A DNA stretch of 64,000 nt from JANXUC01 sp964619065. GTDB taxonomy: Bacteria > Acidobacteriota > Terriglobia > Terriglobales > Acidobacteriaceae. This document shows positions 26,504 through 35,342 of this stretch, piece after piece. The notes under the pieces were generated by a model. It saw only the letters and a program-made list of their open reading frames with translations. It did not search any database and was not told where the DNA came from. The translations under genes were made by a program, and so were the position numbers. The DNA lies in assembly GCA_964619065.1 (NCBI GenBank), contig CAZUCC010000016.1, positions 1 through 64,000 on the forward strand. Direction: 5' to 3'. How positions within the stretch are numbered: position 1 is the stretch's first letter; the number at the start of each line of letters is the position of its first letter.

Positions 26504-27486
26504 CGATTCAGATATCCGTCGGGCTGCTTGCTATGCCACTGCCAAGCGCTGTCGACAATGGCTTCCAAATCCGGAAACTTTGGTTGCCAGTTGAGTTCCC
26601 GGCGAATTTTTTCCGAACTGGCAATCAGCACGGCGGGATCACCCGGACGGCGGGGCGACTCCATCACCGGAACTGGATGTCCCGTAACTTTACGCGCCAC
26701 TTCGACCACCTGACGCACGCTGAAACCCTGCCCGTTGCCAAGGTTATAAGTGAGCTGACTGGAATTCTCCAGCGCATTCAGGGCCAGCAGGTGTGCCGCA
26801 GCCAGGTCGCTGACGTGAATGTAATCGCGGATGCAGGTACCATCCGGCGTGGGGTAATCCGTACCGAAGATGTTGACGCGTTCGAGGCGGCCGAGAGCAA
26901 CGCTAAGAATCCGGGGAATCAGATGTGTCTCCGGTTGGTGCGCTTCCCCACGATCTGGACTAACAGCGCCGGCAGCATTGAAATAACGCAGGCTGGCATA
27001 GCGCAGGCCGTGAATCTGATGGAACCATGCCAACATTCGCTCCACGAGCAACTTTGATTCCCCGTAGGCATTGGTTGGGTGAAGCGTATCGTCCTCTTCT
27101 ATCGGAGTGCGCTCAGGATTGCCAAAGAGCGCGGCCGTCGACGAAAACACAAAACGCTTTACACCCGCGGATAGCATCGTTTCGAGTAGCGTTAGTGCAT
27201 TGCAGGTGTTGTTGCGAAAGAATTTTTCGGGGGTCTTCATCGACTCCCCAGCTTCAATCAGCGCCGCAAAATGCATGACGGCATCAATGGCACAGGACCC
27301 GAATACCTGCTCAAGCCTCTCTCGGTTTGCCAAGTCGGCTACGATGAGTTCGGCGTTTTTCGGTACTGCCTGGCGATGACCACGGCTCAGGTTATCGAAG
27401 ACAATGACTTGGTGTCCTGCCTTCAGTAGCTCGTCAGCTACCGCGCTACCGATGTAACCCGCTCCCCCTGTGACCAGAACCCTCAT
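26500..27486 (-). CDS. galE: UDP-glucose 4-epimerase
   Basis: 328 residues, a normal length. The Rossmann motif TGGAGYIG (residues 6-13), the Ser/Thr of FSSTAALFG (about 115-122) and Tyr141-XXX-Lys145 (AYGESK) are in the standard order. It interconverts UDP-galactose and UDP-glucose, regenerating the UDP-glucose used by GalT. ATG at 27486 follows the galK stop by 58 bases. The order galK-galE-galT is compact and leftward. Confidence 0.97.
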   Translation of the reverse strand: MRVLVTGGAGYIGSAVADELLKAGHQVIVFDNLSRGHRQAVPKNAELIVADLANRERLEQVFGSCAIDAVMHFAALIEAGESMKTPEKFFRNNTCNALTLLETMLSAGVKRFVFSSTAALFGNPERTPIEEDDTLHPTNAYGESKLLVERMLAWFHQIHGLRYASLRYFNAAGAVSPDRGEAHQPETHLIPRILSVALGRLERVNIFGTDYPTPDGTCIRDYIHVSDLAAAHLLALNALENSSQLTYNLGNGQGFSVRQVVEVARKVTGHPVPVMESPRRPGDPAVLIASSEKIRRELNWQPKFPDLEAIVDSAWQWHSKQPDGYLNR

Positions 27487-27544
27487 TCGTGTTGTGCCAA
27501 TTTTCTTGGTCCGCTTGCAATCGCTTGCATCCGATGACTCCCGC

Positions 27545-28723
27545 TCAGACTACCTGGCTAGCTCCATCAGCAGCAGAGCAGACATAAATATCGGGCTTGC
27601 AGCCTGTCGCGCGTTCATATCCTTCACTGACGGTCCGCTTGAACGTTTCGACGCAATGGGGTTGGATGAGGGTAATAGTACAACCACCAAAACCACCTCC
27701 CATCATTCGCGATCCATAAACACCATCGGCCTGTTCACCGAGTTCTACCATCAGATCGAGTTCCGGACAGCTTACTTCAAAATCGTCGCGAAGACTTCGA
27801 TGCGACTGTCGCATCAGATTTCCAAATGCTTTCAGGTCACTACTTCCCAGCGCCGCTGCAGCTTCCATTACGCGCGAGTTTTCAGTGACCACGTGGCGGC
27901 AGCGCCGCAAGATAGTTTCTGGAAGTTCGTTCCCGTAGGCTTCGAGATTCGCCGGCGTGACGTCCCTAAGGGCTCGAGCATGCGGCAGATGCTTTGCCAG
28001 GCCCTGCATACCGGCCTCACATTCGGCGCGCCGCTGGTTATACTCTCCTCCGGCGACGCTGTGCTTGACCATAGTGTTACAGATCACCAGAGGCGCATCG
28101 CCAGGCAATGGCAAAAAGCGATATTCCAGGGAGCGGCAGTCCAACAACAATGCCTGATCTCTTTTTCCATAACTCGAGACGAACTGGTCCATAATTCCGC
28201 ACCGCGCGCCGACAAACTCATTTTCGGCTTGCTGGCACAGCAAGGCCAACTTTGTGCGGTCTACACTTTGACCCGCCAGCCGCATGAGCGCAAAACCGGT
28301 GGCGACTTCAATCGAAGCGGAGGAGCTCAATCCGGCGCCCAGTGGCACATCGCCTTCGATCAGCAGACTCGCGCCGTCCGGCCGCACACCGGACCGCGCA
28401 AGCATCTTCACAACACCGGCAACATAGTCACTCCAGTGGCCAGCGCCAGTGAATGGCAGGTGATCCAGGTCAAACTCAACCTGTTCGGAGTAGTTCTTGG
28501 AATGAATCACAACTTTCCGGTCACGGCGCGCTGCAACGGCGGCTCGCGTATAAAACCCGATGGCCGCAGGCATGACGAAGCCATCGTTGTAATCGGTGTG
28601 CTCTCCGATCAGATTCACGCGCCCTGGCGCCTGGCAAATGAGCGGGGTCTCCCCGAAGAGCTGAGTGAATCTCTTCCCCAGAAGATGGGCGCGATCTTCG
28701 ACAGTCAGATTCGGGCTATGCAT
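27545..28723 (-). CDS. galK: Galactokinase
   Basis: 392 residues, a normal length. GRVNLIGEHTDYN (residues 34-46) is the substrate-binding signature of galactokinases and PLGAGLSSSAS (127-137) is the GHMP ATP-binding loop. The C-terminus has the GHMP pattern GSRMMGGGFGGCTITL. Phosphorylates galactose to galactose-1-phosphate, the first Leloir step. It is the first gene of the leftward operon; start ATG 28723 lies about 100 bases downstream of a candidate promoter. The opposite strand carries a 450-codon shadow frame, which is not a gene. Confidence 0.97.
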   Translation of the reverse strand: MHSPNLTVEDRAHLLGKRFTQLFGETPLICQAPGRVNLIGEHTDYNDGFVMPAAIGFYTRAAVAARRDRKVVIHSKNYSEQVEFDLDHLPFTGAGHWSDYVAGVVKMLARSGVRPDGASLLIEGDVPLGAGLSSSASIEVATGFALMRLAGQSVDRTKLALLCQQAENEFVGARCGIMDQFVSSYGKRDQALLLDCRSLEYRFLPLPGDAPLVICNTMVKHSVAGGEYNQRRAECEAGMQGLAKHLPHARALRDVTPANLEAYGNELPETILRRCRHVVTENSRVMEAAAALGSSDLKAFGNLMRQSHRSLRDDFEVSCPELDLMVELGEQADGVYGSRMMGGGFGGCTITLIQPHCVETFKRTVSEGYERATGCKPDIYVCSAADGASQVV

Positions 28724-28825
28724 GAAATAACGGGAGCGCCCCGATCACCGGAAAGCCCGTCGAACCGGCACGAGAATCGGAGCTTTTACGCGCACACTGA
28801 ACCGCTGAACATGGCTACTTAAGAG

Positions 28826-28855
28826 GTTGTACGATGGAGTCTGAATAATTGTCAA
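28826..28855 (-). promoter_or_regulatory. Candidate sigma70 promoter for the galactose operon
   Basis: On the minus strand TTGACA (28855-28850) is followed after 18 bases by TACAAC (28831-28826), four matches of six. It is about 103 bases from the galK ATG. Operator-like repeats around it were not seen. Confidence 0.35.
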
Positions 28856-29160
28856 TCAGTATCACTCCAGCTCCCGCCATCCGAGACTTATTCAGAGCTT
28901 CTCTAGTTAAGTTCGTCCCCGTCCTGATGCGATTTGGAAAGAAAAAATGATATGGGCAAATTGTGAATACGCTGCGATAATAGAACTCCTCCTCTTTTAG
29001 GCCGACTGAAGACCAGTCGTTGCGTGGCTGTATTGCTGGTTACGGCTCAAGCTATCGCAAGTGGGAATCGGCTTTCTATGGTGTGCCGCTACCTTGAACA
29101 ACCCAAGCGTACAAAAGCTTTCCATAGACTACAAATTAAGGAATTCGGATCGAAGTCTCT
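28856..29160. other. Divergent intergenic region, no gene seen
   Basis: About 305 bases between the candidate galactose-operon promoter and the phospholipase C-like gene. It contains several AT-rich runs but no convincing consensus pair, repeat or RNA fold. A promoter for the rightward gene must be here. Confidence 0.4.
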
Positions 29161-30519
29161 ATGAGAATGACCTGCCGTTTGCCGCTCGTCGCTGGTTTCT
29201 TGTGCCTCCTGTTCAGCCTCGCCGGATGTCATGACGCCAACCCGAAGCGAGCCGCAGCGCCCCTTACGACGAAGGCAGCGCCTGGCCAAGGAATTCAGAA
29301 AATTCAGCACATTGTATTTTTGATCAAGGAAAACCGCAGCTTTGATCACTACTTTGGCACGTTCCCTGGTGCAGACGGTGTGACTTCCGGAAAGATATCG
29401 AATGGCAAGACCATTCCCCTTACGCATGCGCCCGATACGACGCCATACGATCCCGGTCATTCCTGGCGCGATGCCATCATTGCCATCGATGGTGGCCGCA
29501 TGGGTCAATTTGATCAAGTTGTGAACGGTCAAGTCGACGGGTACATGCTTCCCTACACCCAGTTCGTCGAATCGGATATTCCAAACTATTTCGCTTACGC
29601 GCGGAATTTTGTCCTTGCGGATCGTATGTTTTCTTCGTTAGCCGGTTCCAGCTTTCCCAATCACCTGTACACGGTGGCGGCCCAGGCGGGTGGCGCCCTG
29701 GCCAATCCCCATCCCAGTGACACGGGTTGGGGCTGGGGCTGCGACTCCGATGAGAACCAGACGGTGGCGGTAGAACACGAAGGCGGATGGATTACCACCG
29801 AGCCGCCGTGCTTTAATTTTCAAACCTTAGCCGATACTCTGGAAGAAGCCCACATTTCGTGGAAGTACTACGCACCCTCCAAGGGCCAGTATGGCTACCA
29901 ATTTTCCACGCTCGATGCTATACGTCACATCCGTAACGGTCCGCTCTGGAACGAACGAGTCATACCCGACAATCAGTTCGCTGACGACGCCCGGAATGGA
30001 CGCCTGCCGGCGGTCAGCTGGCTGGTCACGGGTGCAGCCAATGAGCATCCTCCGCTCAGCACCTGCAAAGGCGAGAACTGGACTGTTCGCCAGCTCAATG
30101 CTGTGATGGAGGGCCCAGACTGGAACTCCACGGTCGTCTTCCTGACGTGGGATGATTTCGGGGGATTTTACGACCATGTTCCTCCCCCCATGATTAGCCC
30201 CTACAGCCTGGGTCCGCGCGTGCCGCTACTCATCATTTCCCCGTACGCCAGAAAAGGCTACATAAGCCACACACAATATGAGTTCTCCTCATTCTTGAAA
30301 TTTGCGGAGCGCAGGTTCAACCTGCCCGCGCTGACGAAGCGAGACACCGAAGCCAACGACATGCTCGACAGCTTCGATTTCAACAGAGAGCCGCTGCCGC
30401 CTCTCGTTCTTCAAGAACACCGTTGTCCGATTGCCCCCCATCTGCAATGGAAGATCTCCACCTACTGGTCGCGCTTGAAGGCGCGCAGGGAGGCAGCTAG
30501 CCACAACAACCGTGAGTGA
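29161..30519 (+). CDS. Phosphoesterase family lipoprotein (phospholipase C/acid phosphatase-like)
   Basis: 452 residues. Residues 1-23 are a lipoprotein signal with lipobox FSLAGC (Cys23). The catalytic region starts QHIVFLIKENRSFDHYFGTFPG; Glu57 and Asn58 are the metal- and substrate-binding positions typical of the PF04185 phosphoesterase family. Further alkaline-phosphatase-like motifs are LSTCKGENWTVRQLN, VVFLTWDDFGGFYDHVPPP and GPRVPLLIISPYARKGYISHT. Family members include bacterial phospholipase C and AcpA acid phosphatase, so it may release phosphate from phospholipids or phosphate esters. It lies just upstream of the FkbH cassette (95 bases) but the two have separate likely roles. Start choice rests on the lipoprotein signal. 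Confidence 0.88.
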   Translation: MRMTCRLPLVAGFLCLLFSLAGCHDANPKRAAAPLTTKAAPGQGIQKIQHIVFLIKENRSFDHYFGTFPGADGVTSGKISNGKTIPLTHAPDTTPYDPGHSWRDAIIAIDGGRMGQFDQVVNGQVDGYMLPYTQFVESDIPNYFAYARNFVLADRMFSSLAGSSFPNHLYTVAAQAGGALANPHPSDTGWGWGCDSDENQTVAVEHEGGWITTEPPCFNFQTLADTLEEAHISWKYYAPSKGQYGYQFSTLDAIRHIRNGPLWNERVIPDNQFADDARNGRLPAVSWLVTGAANEHPPLSTCKGENWTVRQLNAVMEGPDWNSTVVFLTWDDFGGFYDHVPPPMISPYSLGPRVPLLIISPYARKGYISHTQYEFSSFLKFAERRFNLPALTKRDTEANDMLDSFDFNREPLPPLVLQEHRCPIAPHLQWKISTYWSRLKARREAASHNNRE

Positions 30520-30541
30520 CACTTTTGAATTGGCATTCTGG

Positions 30542-30554
30542 CACAATAATTGTG
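30542..30554. promoter_or_regulatory. Palindrome CACAAT-A-ATTGTG upstream of the FkbH cassette
   Basis: A perfect 13-bp dyad (6-bp arms, one central base), 61 bases before the FkbH-like start and 23 bases after the upstream stop. Operator function is inferred from symmetry and position. Confidence 0.35.
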
Positions 30555-30614
30555 ATCCTCCGAATGAAGCACACGGAAATTAGAGATTTCAGAGCATAGA
30601 CTGACAGTCGAAAC

Positions 30615-32399
30615 ATGGCCCATCATGACCGCAACCTGGACTACAGTGCATTGCTCGCGGCCAGCAGGCGCCTGAATTTCGCGGATGCCACTCAAAAGGT
30701 CAAGGTGGCGTTGCTTTCCGACGCCGCCACGCAGCGCTTCGTGCCCATTTTCCGCACGCTATTTTGCAGACAAGGTGTGGACGCGGAGATTTACGAGGCG
30801 CCCTTCGACAGCATCGAGTTGGAAGCCTACGATCGCAACTCGGGTCTCTACCAATTTGCGCCCCAAGTTGTCATCCTGCTGAATTGCGTTCAGGGTCTGC
30901 GGGCCGGTTTTCTGCGGCCACAGGTTGATACCTCTACGTTTGCCGAGCAAGCAGCCGACCGCATGAAGAGTATTTGGGAAACCATCCAGTCGAATATTCC
31001 TGCGACTGTGATCCAGAGCAACTTCGTGCTCCCCTACGAGCGCTTTTTTGGTAATTTCGATCATAAAGTGCCCGAGTCGTTTTACGCGACGGTGGCAGCT
31101 TTGAACTCACGCATCACCCAGAATGCGCGGAAATACGGAAGTGTGCTCATTAACGACGTGGAAAGCGTTGCGTCCTGGTTGGGCCGCCGATACTGGTTCG
31201 AAGACCGCTTCTGGGATAGTGCAAAGTATTTTTGCGCCCTCGAGTGCCTTCCCTACGTAGCCAACAATGTCGTTGAAATTGTCATGGCCAGCCTGGGGCG
31301 AGTAACGAAGTGCGTCGTTGTGGATTTAGACAATACGCTATGGGGGGGCGTGATCGGGGATGACGGCCTCGAAGGTATCCAGATCAACGCCCATGGAGAC
31401 GGCGAAGCTTTCTACCGCCTGCAGCTGTACCTGCGGAAATTGCGCGACCGTGGCGTCTTGCTCGCTGTGTGCAGCAAGAATCAAATGGAGAACGCGCTGC
31501 TCCCTTTTGAGAAGCATTCCGAAATGGTTTTGAAGCGTGATGACTTCGCACTCTTCGTAGCCAATTGGAACGACAAGGCGGACAACATCCGGCAGATCGG
31601 CGAAGCCCTGAACATCGGTTTCGATTCCATAGTCTTCCTCGATGACAATTCGTTTGAGCGGAATCTCGTCCGTGAGCTTGTTCCCGGCATCATCGTGCCA
31701 GAGCTGCCAGAAGATCCCGCGGATTACGTTCGCGCCATCTCGGAATTAAATTTGTTCGAAACCTCCTCGTTCTCGTCCGAAGATACGAAGCGCACGGAAC
31801 TCTATCGCGCCGAAGCGGAACGACGGGAGGTTCAGGCAAGCTTCGCTTCGGTAGAGGAGTTTCTGCAATCGTTGAATATGCGAATGAACGTCTCCAGATT
31901 TGATTCCTTCAATCTTCCGCGAATTTCTCAACTGATGCAGCGAAGCAATCAATTCAACTTGACCACACGGCGTCTTTCAGAAATTGAATGCAGGGCTTTG
32001 ATGGAAAATGATCGCTGGCTGCCTCTCTACGCCCGGCTCGCGGATAAACTCAGCGATCACGGTTTGATTTCGGTGGTGACTCTGGAAGCTGGCGAACAGG
32101 AGCTGGCCATCCGGGACTGGTTGATGAGTTGCCGGGTGCTGACGCGAGGCGTGGAAGCGTTCATGATGAACCTGGTTGTTGAACACGCAAAAAAGCTCGG
32201 CCTCAACCGCATCACCGCCGAATATATCCCGACCGCGAAGAACGGGATGGTGAAGGATTTTTTTCTGCAATTCGGCTTCACCAAGATCGAAGAAGACAGT
32301 GAAGGCCATGTCCGCTGGGTCATTTCCACGGGCGACTATCAACCTTTGCGAACGTTCATTGAGGCGGCTGAAGGCGACGGTGCCACCGTTGTAAGTTGA
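30615..32399 (+). CDS. FkbH-like HAD-IIIC enzyme (probable glyceryl/acyl loading onto ACP)
   Basis: 594 residues. The N-terminal third is a helical/SGNH-like region seen in FkbH homologs. The HAD-IIIC core has the nucleophile motif VVVDLDNTLWGGVIGDDG (Asp237, Asp239), the motif-II Ser/Lys region AVCSKNQ (286-290) and the acidic FLDDNSFERN (342-351). A GNAT-like region occupies about 440-590 (AIRDWLMSCRVLTRGVEAFMMN). Family knowledge: FkbH-type proteins take D-1,3-bisphosphoglycerate, remove a phosphate and place glyceryl on an acyl carrier protein. An acyl carrier protein gene follows 45 bases later, then MBOAT and SGNH genes. The donor here is inferred, not shown. Confidence 0.85.
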   Translation: MAHHDRNLDYSALLAASRRLNFADATQKVKVALLSDAATQRFVPIFRTLFCRQGVDAEIYEAPFDSIELEAYDRNSGLYQFAPQVVILLNCVQGLRAGFLRPQVDTSTFAEQAADRMKSIWETIQSNIPATVIQSNFVLPYERFFGNFDHKVPESFYATVAALNSRITQNARKYGSVLINDVESVASWLGRRYWFEDRFWDSAKYFCALECLPYVANNVVEIVMASLGRVTKCVVVDLDNTLWGGVIGDDGLEGIQINAHGDGEAFYRLQLYLRKLRDRGVLLAVCSKNQMENALLPFEKHSEMVLKRDDFALFVANWNDKADNIRQIGEALNIGFDSIVFLDDNSFERNLVRELVPGIIVPELPEDPADYVRAISELNLFETSSFSSEDTKRTELYRAEAERREVQASFASVEEFLQSLNMRMNVSRFDSFNLPRISQLMQRSNQFNLTTRRLSEIECRALMENDRWLPLYARLADKLSDHGLISVVTLEAGEQELAIRDWLMSCRVLTRGVEAFMMNLVVEHAKKLGLNRITAEYIPTAKNGMVKDFFLQFGFTKIEEDSEGHVRWVISTGDYQPLRTFIEAAEGDGATVVS

Positions 32400-32444
32400 G
32401 TAAAGAACACAAAGCTCTCTTCGAGGTTCAAGGAGACCTAGAAT

Positions 32445-32705
32445 ATGCCATCCGCCGACAAAGCCGAAATCATGGAATCACTGACCGGCATCTTCCGTGA
32501 AGTCTTCGACGATCCTGCTCTCGTCCTCCGCGATCAGACGACCGCAGCCGACGTCGAGAACTGGGATTCTCTCAATCACATCGATTTGATCGTCGCTGTG
32601 GAGCGAAAGTTTAAGGTAAGATTTACGACTCGCGAAGTCACTTCGCTGAACACGGTAGGAGATTTAGCCGAATTAATCGCGAACAAGCTGGGTGCAACTC
32701 GTTGA
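32445..32705 (+). CDS. Acyl carrier protein
   Basis: 86 residues, typical of a discrete ACP. The phosphopantetheine site is WDSLNHID with Ser42 (Asp41-Ser42-Leu43). Flanking helices (IMESLTGIFREVF and LIVAVERKFKVRF) fit the four-helix bundle. The gene lies between the FkbH-like enzyme and the MBOAT; its stop TGA is inside the TTGA that supplies the MBOAT start codon. Role in context: carries the group that the FkbH-like enzyme loads and the MBOAT receives. No separate phosphopantetheinyl transferase is seen in the window. Confidence 0.93.
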   Translation: MPSADKAEIMESLTGIFREVFDDPALVLRDQTTAADVENWDSLNHIDLIVAVERKFKVRFTTREVTSLNTVGDLAELIANKLGATR

Positions 32706-34120
32706 CCTTCACCTCGTTCAAGTTCCTTCTCTTCTTGCCCCTGATTGTCGCGCTTTACCAAGTCGTTCCCGTGCGGCTGCGAGTTTTATTTTTGTTGATT
32801 GTCTCCTATGCCTTCTATTTCACTTGGAGCGTTAGGGCTGCGGCTGTCTTGGCGGTCGTAACGATTTTTACATTTTTTGTGGCGAAGTCTATGGACAGCA
32901 GCGCCTCGCCACGCCGGACTGACGCATTCTTTTTGTTGGCGATTACGCTGCTCACCTTATATCTCATCATCTTCAAAATCGGCGCCGCAATGCCCCTTGG
33001 CCCCATTGGCAGGCTTGCGCTACCGCTCGGGCTTTCCTACTACGCGTTCAAGCTGATGAGTTACGTGATCGACGTCTATTGGGGAAAAATCGAGCCCGCT
33101 AAAAGTCTTGCGCAATTTGCGACGGCTATCGTATTTTTCCCACAGCTCGCGGCCGGGCCAATTCAAAGACCTGCGGATTTCTTAACCCAGGTTCCGCCCG
33201 CGAGAACAGCTCTCTGGCTGGGCACGTCACGCCTGGTCTGGGGGCTGGCGAAAAAACTGCTGATTGCCGACAATCTTGCACCAACCGTTAACTATGTGTT
33301 CAGCCACGTGAGGGGAATGCATGGTTTCGAACTCCTGGCGGGTTTTTACCTTTTCCCGTTGCAACTATACGCTGATTTTTCCGCACTGACCGATATTGCT
33401 TTGGGAATGGGGCTGCTCTTCGGAATTCAAGGACCTGAAAACTTCAATCGTCCTTTCACGGCTTCCAGCATCAGCGACTTTTGGCGCCGCTGGCACATGT
33501 CGTTGACCAACTGGGTGGCCGACTACCTGTTCACCCCACTCCGCATGGCAACACGAGAAGCCGGCATGGCTGGCATGGCATTCAGTATTTCCGTGAACAT
33601 GTTGGCGATTGGACTTTGGCATGGATTCACGTGGGGTTACCTCGTATTTGGTTTAGTCAACGCCGCCTATCTGGTGGGCGACGTTCTCACTCTCCGTAGT
33701 CGGACCAGGTTCTTTAAGTCCCATCCCCTGGATCGCCTGGGCAACTGGTTGGGATGGTTACTCACATTTCATCTTTTCCTCATCGCACTCGTATTCTTTC
33801 GCGCGCGTACAGTGTCCGATGCGATTTGGTTACTTTCCCATATCTGGTCTGGCCTCGGAACCATCCAATTCGCTTGGGTGCAATGGCAGGCTACGGTGGG
33901 ACCGGGGGCGCTCCTATGGGGCCTGGGAGGATACGCTGTGCTTGAATTGGCGGAAAGGTATCGTCCCGACAAGTGGTGGCAGCGAGCCGAACCAGCCGCG
34001 CCTCAGTGGCTGCGGTGGTCCGTAAGATTCGCCATCGCGCTGGTCGTCGTGGGTGGCTTATTCCTGGCGACCGTCCAAGCCGGCGGCCATGAGAGTCCTT
34101 TCCTGTATCAAGTGTTCTAG
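32702..34120 (+). CDS. MBOAT-family O-acyltransferase
   Basis: 472 residues, beginning with TTG at 32702 that shares bases with the ACP stop (32703-32705), a 4-base overlap. About ten hydrophobic segments run through the protein. MBOAT features are FFPQLAAGPIQRPADF (about 146-160), SDFWRRWHMSLTNWVADYL (His265) and MLAIGLWHGFTWGYL (His307, the invariant catalytic His). It is nearest to AlgI/DltB-type enzymes, which move acyl groups across or onto exported polymers. The direct overlap with ACP makes ACP the likely acyl donor. The acceptor is unknown; an exopolysaccharide or cell-wall glycan is a reasonable guess. Confidence 0.92.
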   Translation: MTFTSFKFLLFLPLIVALYQVVPVRLRVLFLLIVSYAFYFTWSVRAAAVLAVVTIFTFFVAKSMDSSASPRRTDAFFLLAITLLTLYLIIFKIGAAMPLGPIGRLALPLGLSYYAFKLMSYVIDVYWGKIEPAKSLAQFATAIVFFPQLAAGPIQRPADFLTQVPPARTALWLGTSRLVWGLAKKLLIADNLAPTVNYVFSHVRGMHGFELLAGFYLFPLQLYADFSALTDIALGMGLLFGIQGPENFNRPFTASSISDFWRRWHMSLTNWVADYLFTPLRMATREAGMAGMAFSISVNMLAIGLWHGFTWGYLVFGLVNAAYLVGDVLTLRSRTRFFKSHPLDRLGNWLGWLLTFHLFLIALVFFRARTVSDAIWLLSHIWSGLGTIQFAWVQWQATVGPGALLWGLGGYAVLELAERYRPDKWWQRAEPAAPQWLRWSVRFAIALVVVGGLFLATVQAGGHESPFLYQVF

Positions 34121-34194
34121 TATTTGGGGCGGCAAAAATCGTCTGGGTAAGGGGATCTTAGCCCAGAAGGCCAGGCATTACGGAGGATGTAGCG

Positions 34195-35319
34195 ATGGAG
34201 AGACCTGTGCAGAAATTCGCAAAACAGGCTGGAATCCTGGTGATTCTGGTTTTCCTGTGGCTGGCCTACGTGGAAGTTGTCTGCTTCGCGAAGCTTCGCA
34301 TGGCTAACACGGACACGGATATCATTCCTCGCACCCGCCTTCAATCCGTCTACCAAGGTGCGGCCTGGGTAAATACTTTGGCGGATGAGTGGAGACCCTC
34401 GAATAAATTCAGTTACGAAGCTTATGTCGGTTGGGAACGCAGACCGTTTCAGGGGCAGACCATCAGCATTGATTCCACCGGCGTACGCCGCAGCTTTCAC
34501 TCCCACTGCGATGACAAAACGTTTACGATCTGGATGTTTGGAGGGTCCGCAATTTGGGGCGCGGGTACGCCGGATTGGCTGACGATTCCCTCGTTGCTTG
34601 CGGAAAAGTACGAGCAGGCCGGACGAAATGTCTGCGTGCAGAATTACGGAGAAAAAGCCTGGGTCAATACGCAGGAAATGATCAAGCTCATCCTCGAGCT
34701 TAAGCGCAGCGAGCGAAAACCAGACATGGTGGTCTTCTACGATGGCCCATCCGATGTGTACGAGAGCTATCAATCGGGCAGGGCAGGTGTTCACCAGAAT
34801 TTTAACGACACAAAACAGCTATTTGAGGGTCACGCTTCGGCAGCTTCCGGAACTTTCCATTACCTCTTCGACACAAATACTGCGCGAGTCTTACTGCAGC
34901 AGAAACTGCAAAATCGCATGCGACGGACGTCAGCGAAAGACACAGACATGATTGCGCGTGAGGCGATTCGGTGTTACCTCGAAAACGTGCACTTGGTGGA
35001 AGGGTTAGCGCACGAGTACAAATTCGAAGCTGTGTTTTTCTGGGAGCCTACAATCTCCACGAGTAACAAGCATTTGACGGCAGAGGAAGCAGAAGCGCGG
35101 GATGCAGCTCGGCGGCAGACGCCGGGTTTGGAGGAAGCGAATCAGGCTGCCTACGCTTTGATGAAGGCCGAGTGCCGGCCACATGTGTTCTGCATTGCGG
35201 ATGCGCTCGATACAGCTACCGGAACCATTTACTTTGACGAAGCGCACGTAGCTGCCGAAGGCAACCGCCTGATTGCCGAAAGAATGTACAACACGCTTCA
35301 GCAGAGACTCGCGCATTGA
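34195..35319 (+). CDS. Membrane-anchored SGNH-hydrolase-like protein
   Basis: 374 residues. One N-terminal hydrophobic segment (residues 12-32) anchors it; the rest should be outside the cytoplasm. SGNH blocks are FGGSAIWGAGTPD (Ser118), VQNYGEKAW (Gly/Asn region near 150), FYDGPSDVYESYQ (near 181-193) and FDEAHVAAEGNRLIAE (Asp348...His351). Together they fit the fold of GDSL esterases and AlgX/DltD-like acyl-transfer partners. GGAGG lies eight bases before ATG 34195, 74 bases after the MBOAT. Role in context: it probably passes the acyl group to the final polymer or trims it. It is the last gene of the four-gene cassette. Confidence 0.85.
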   Translation: MERPVQKFAKQAGILVILVFLWLAYVEVVCFAKLRMANTDTDIIPRTRLQSVYQGAAWVNTLADEWRPSNKFSYEAYVGWERRPFQGQTISIDSTGVRRSFHSHCDDKTFTIWMFGGSAIWGAGTPDWLTIPSLLAEKYEQAGRNVCVQNYGEKAWVNTQEMIKLILELKRSERKPDMVVFYDGPSDVYESYQSGRAGVHQNFNDTKQLFEGHASAASGTFHYLFDTNTARVLLQQKLQNRMRRTSAKDTDMIAREAIRCYLENVHLVEGLAHEYKFEAVFFWEPTISTSNKHLTAEEAEARDAARRQTPGLEEANQAAYALMKAECRPHVFCIADALDTATGTIYFDEAHVAAEGNRLIAERMYNTLQQRLAH

Positions 35320-35342
35320 TTTCGCAACGCTGAGTGTTCAAC

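Noticed and set aside
27470..28822. 450-codon frame on the plus strand across galK
   Set aside because: It is antisense to galK, which has complete motifs; its product resembles nothing and it has no ribosome site.
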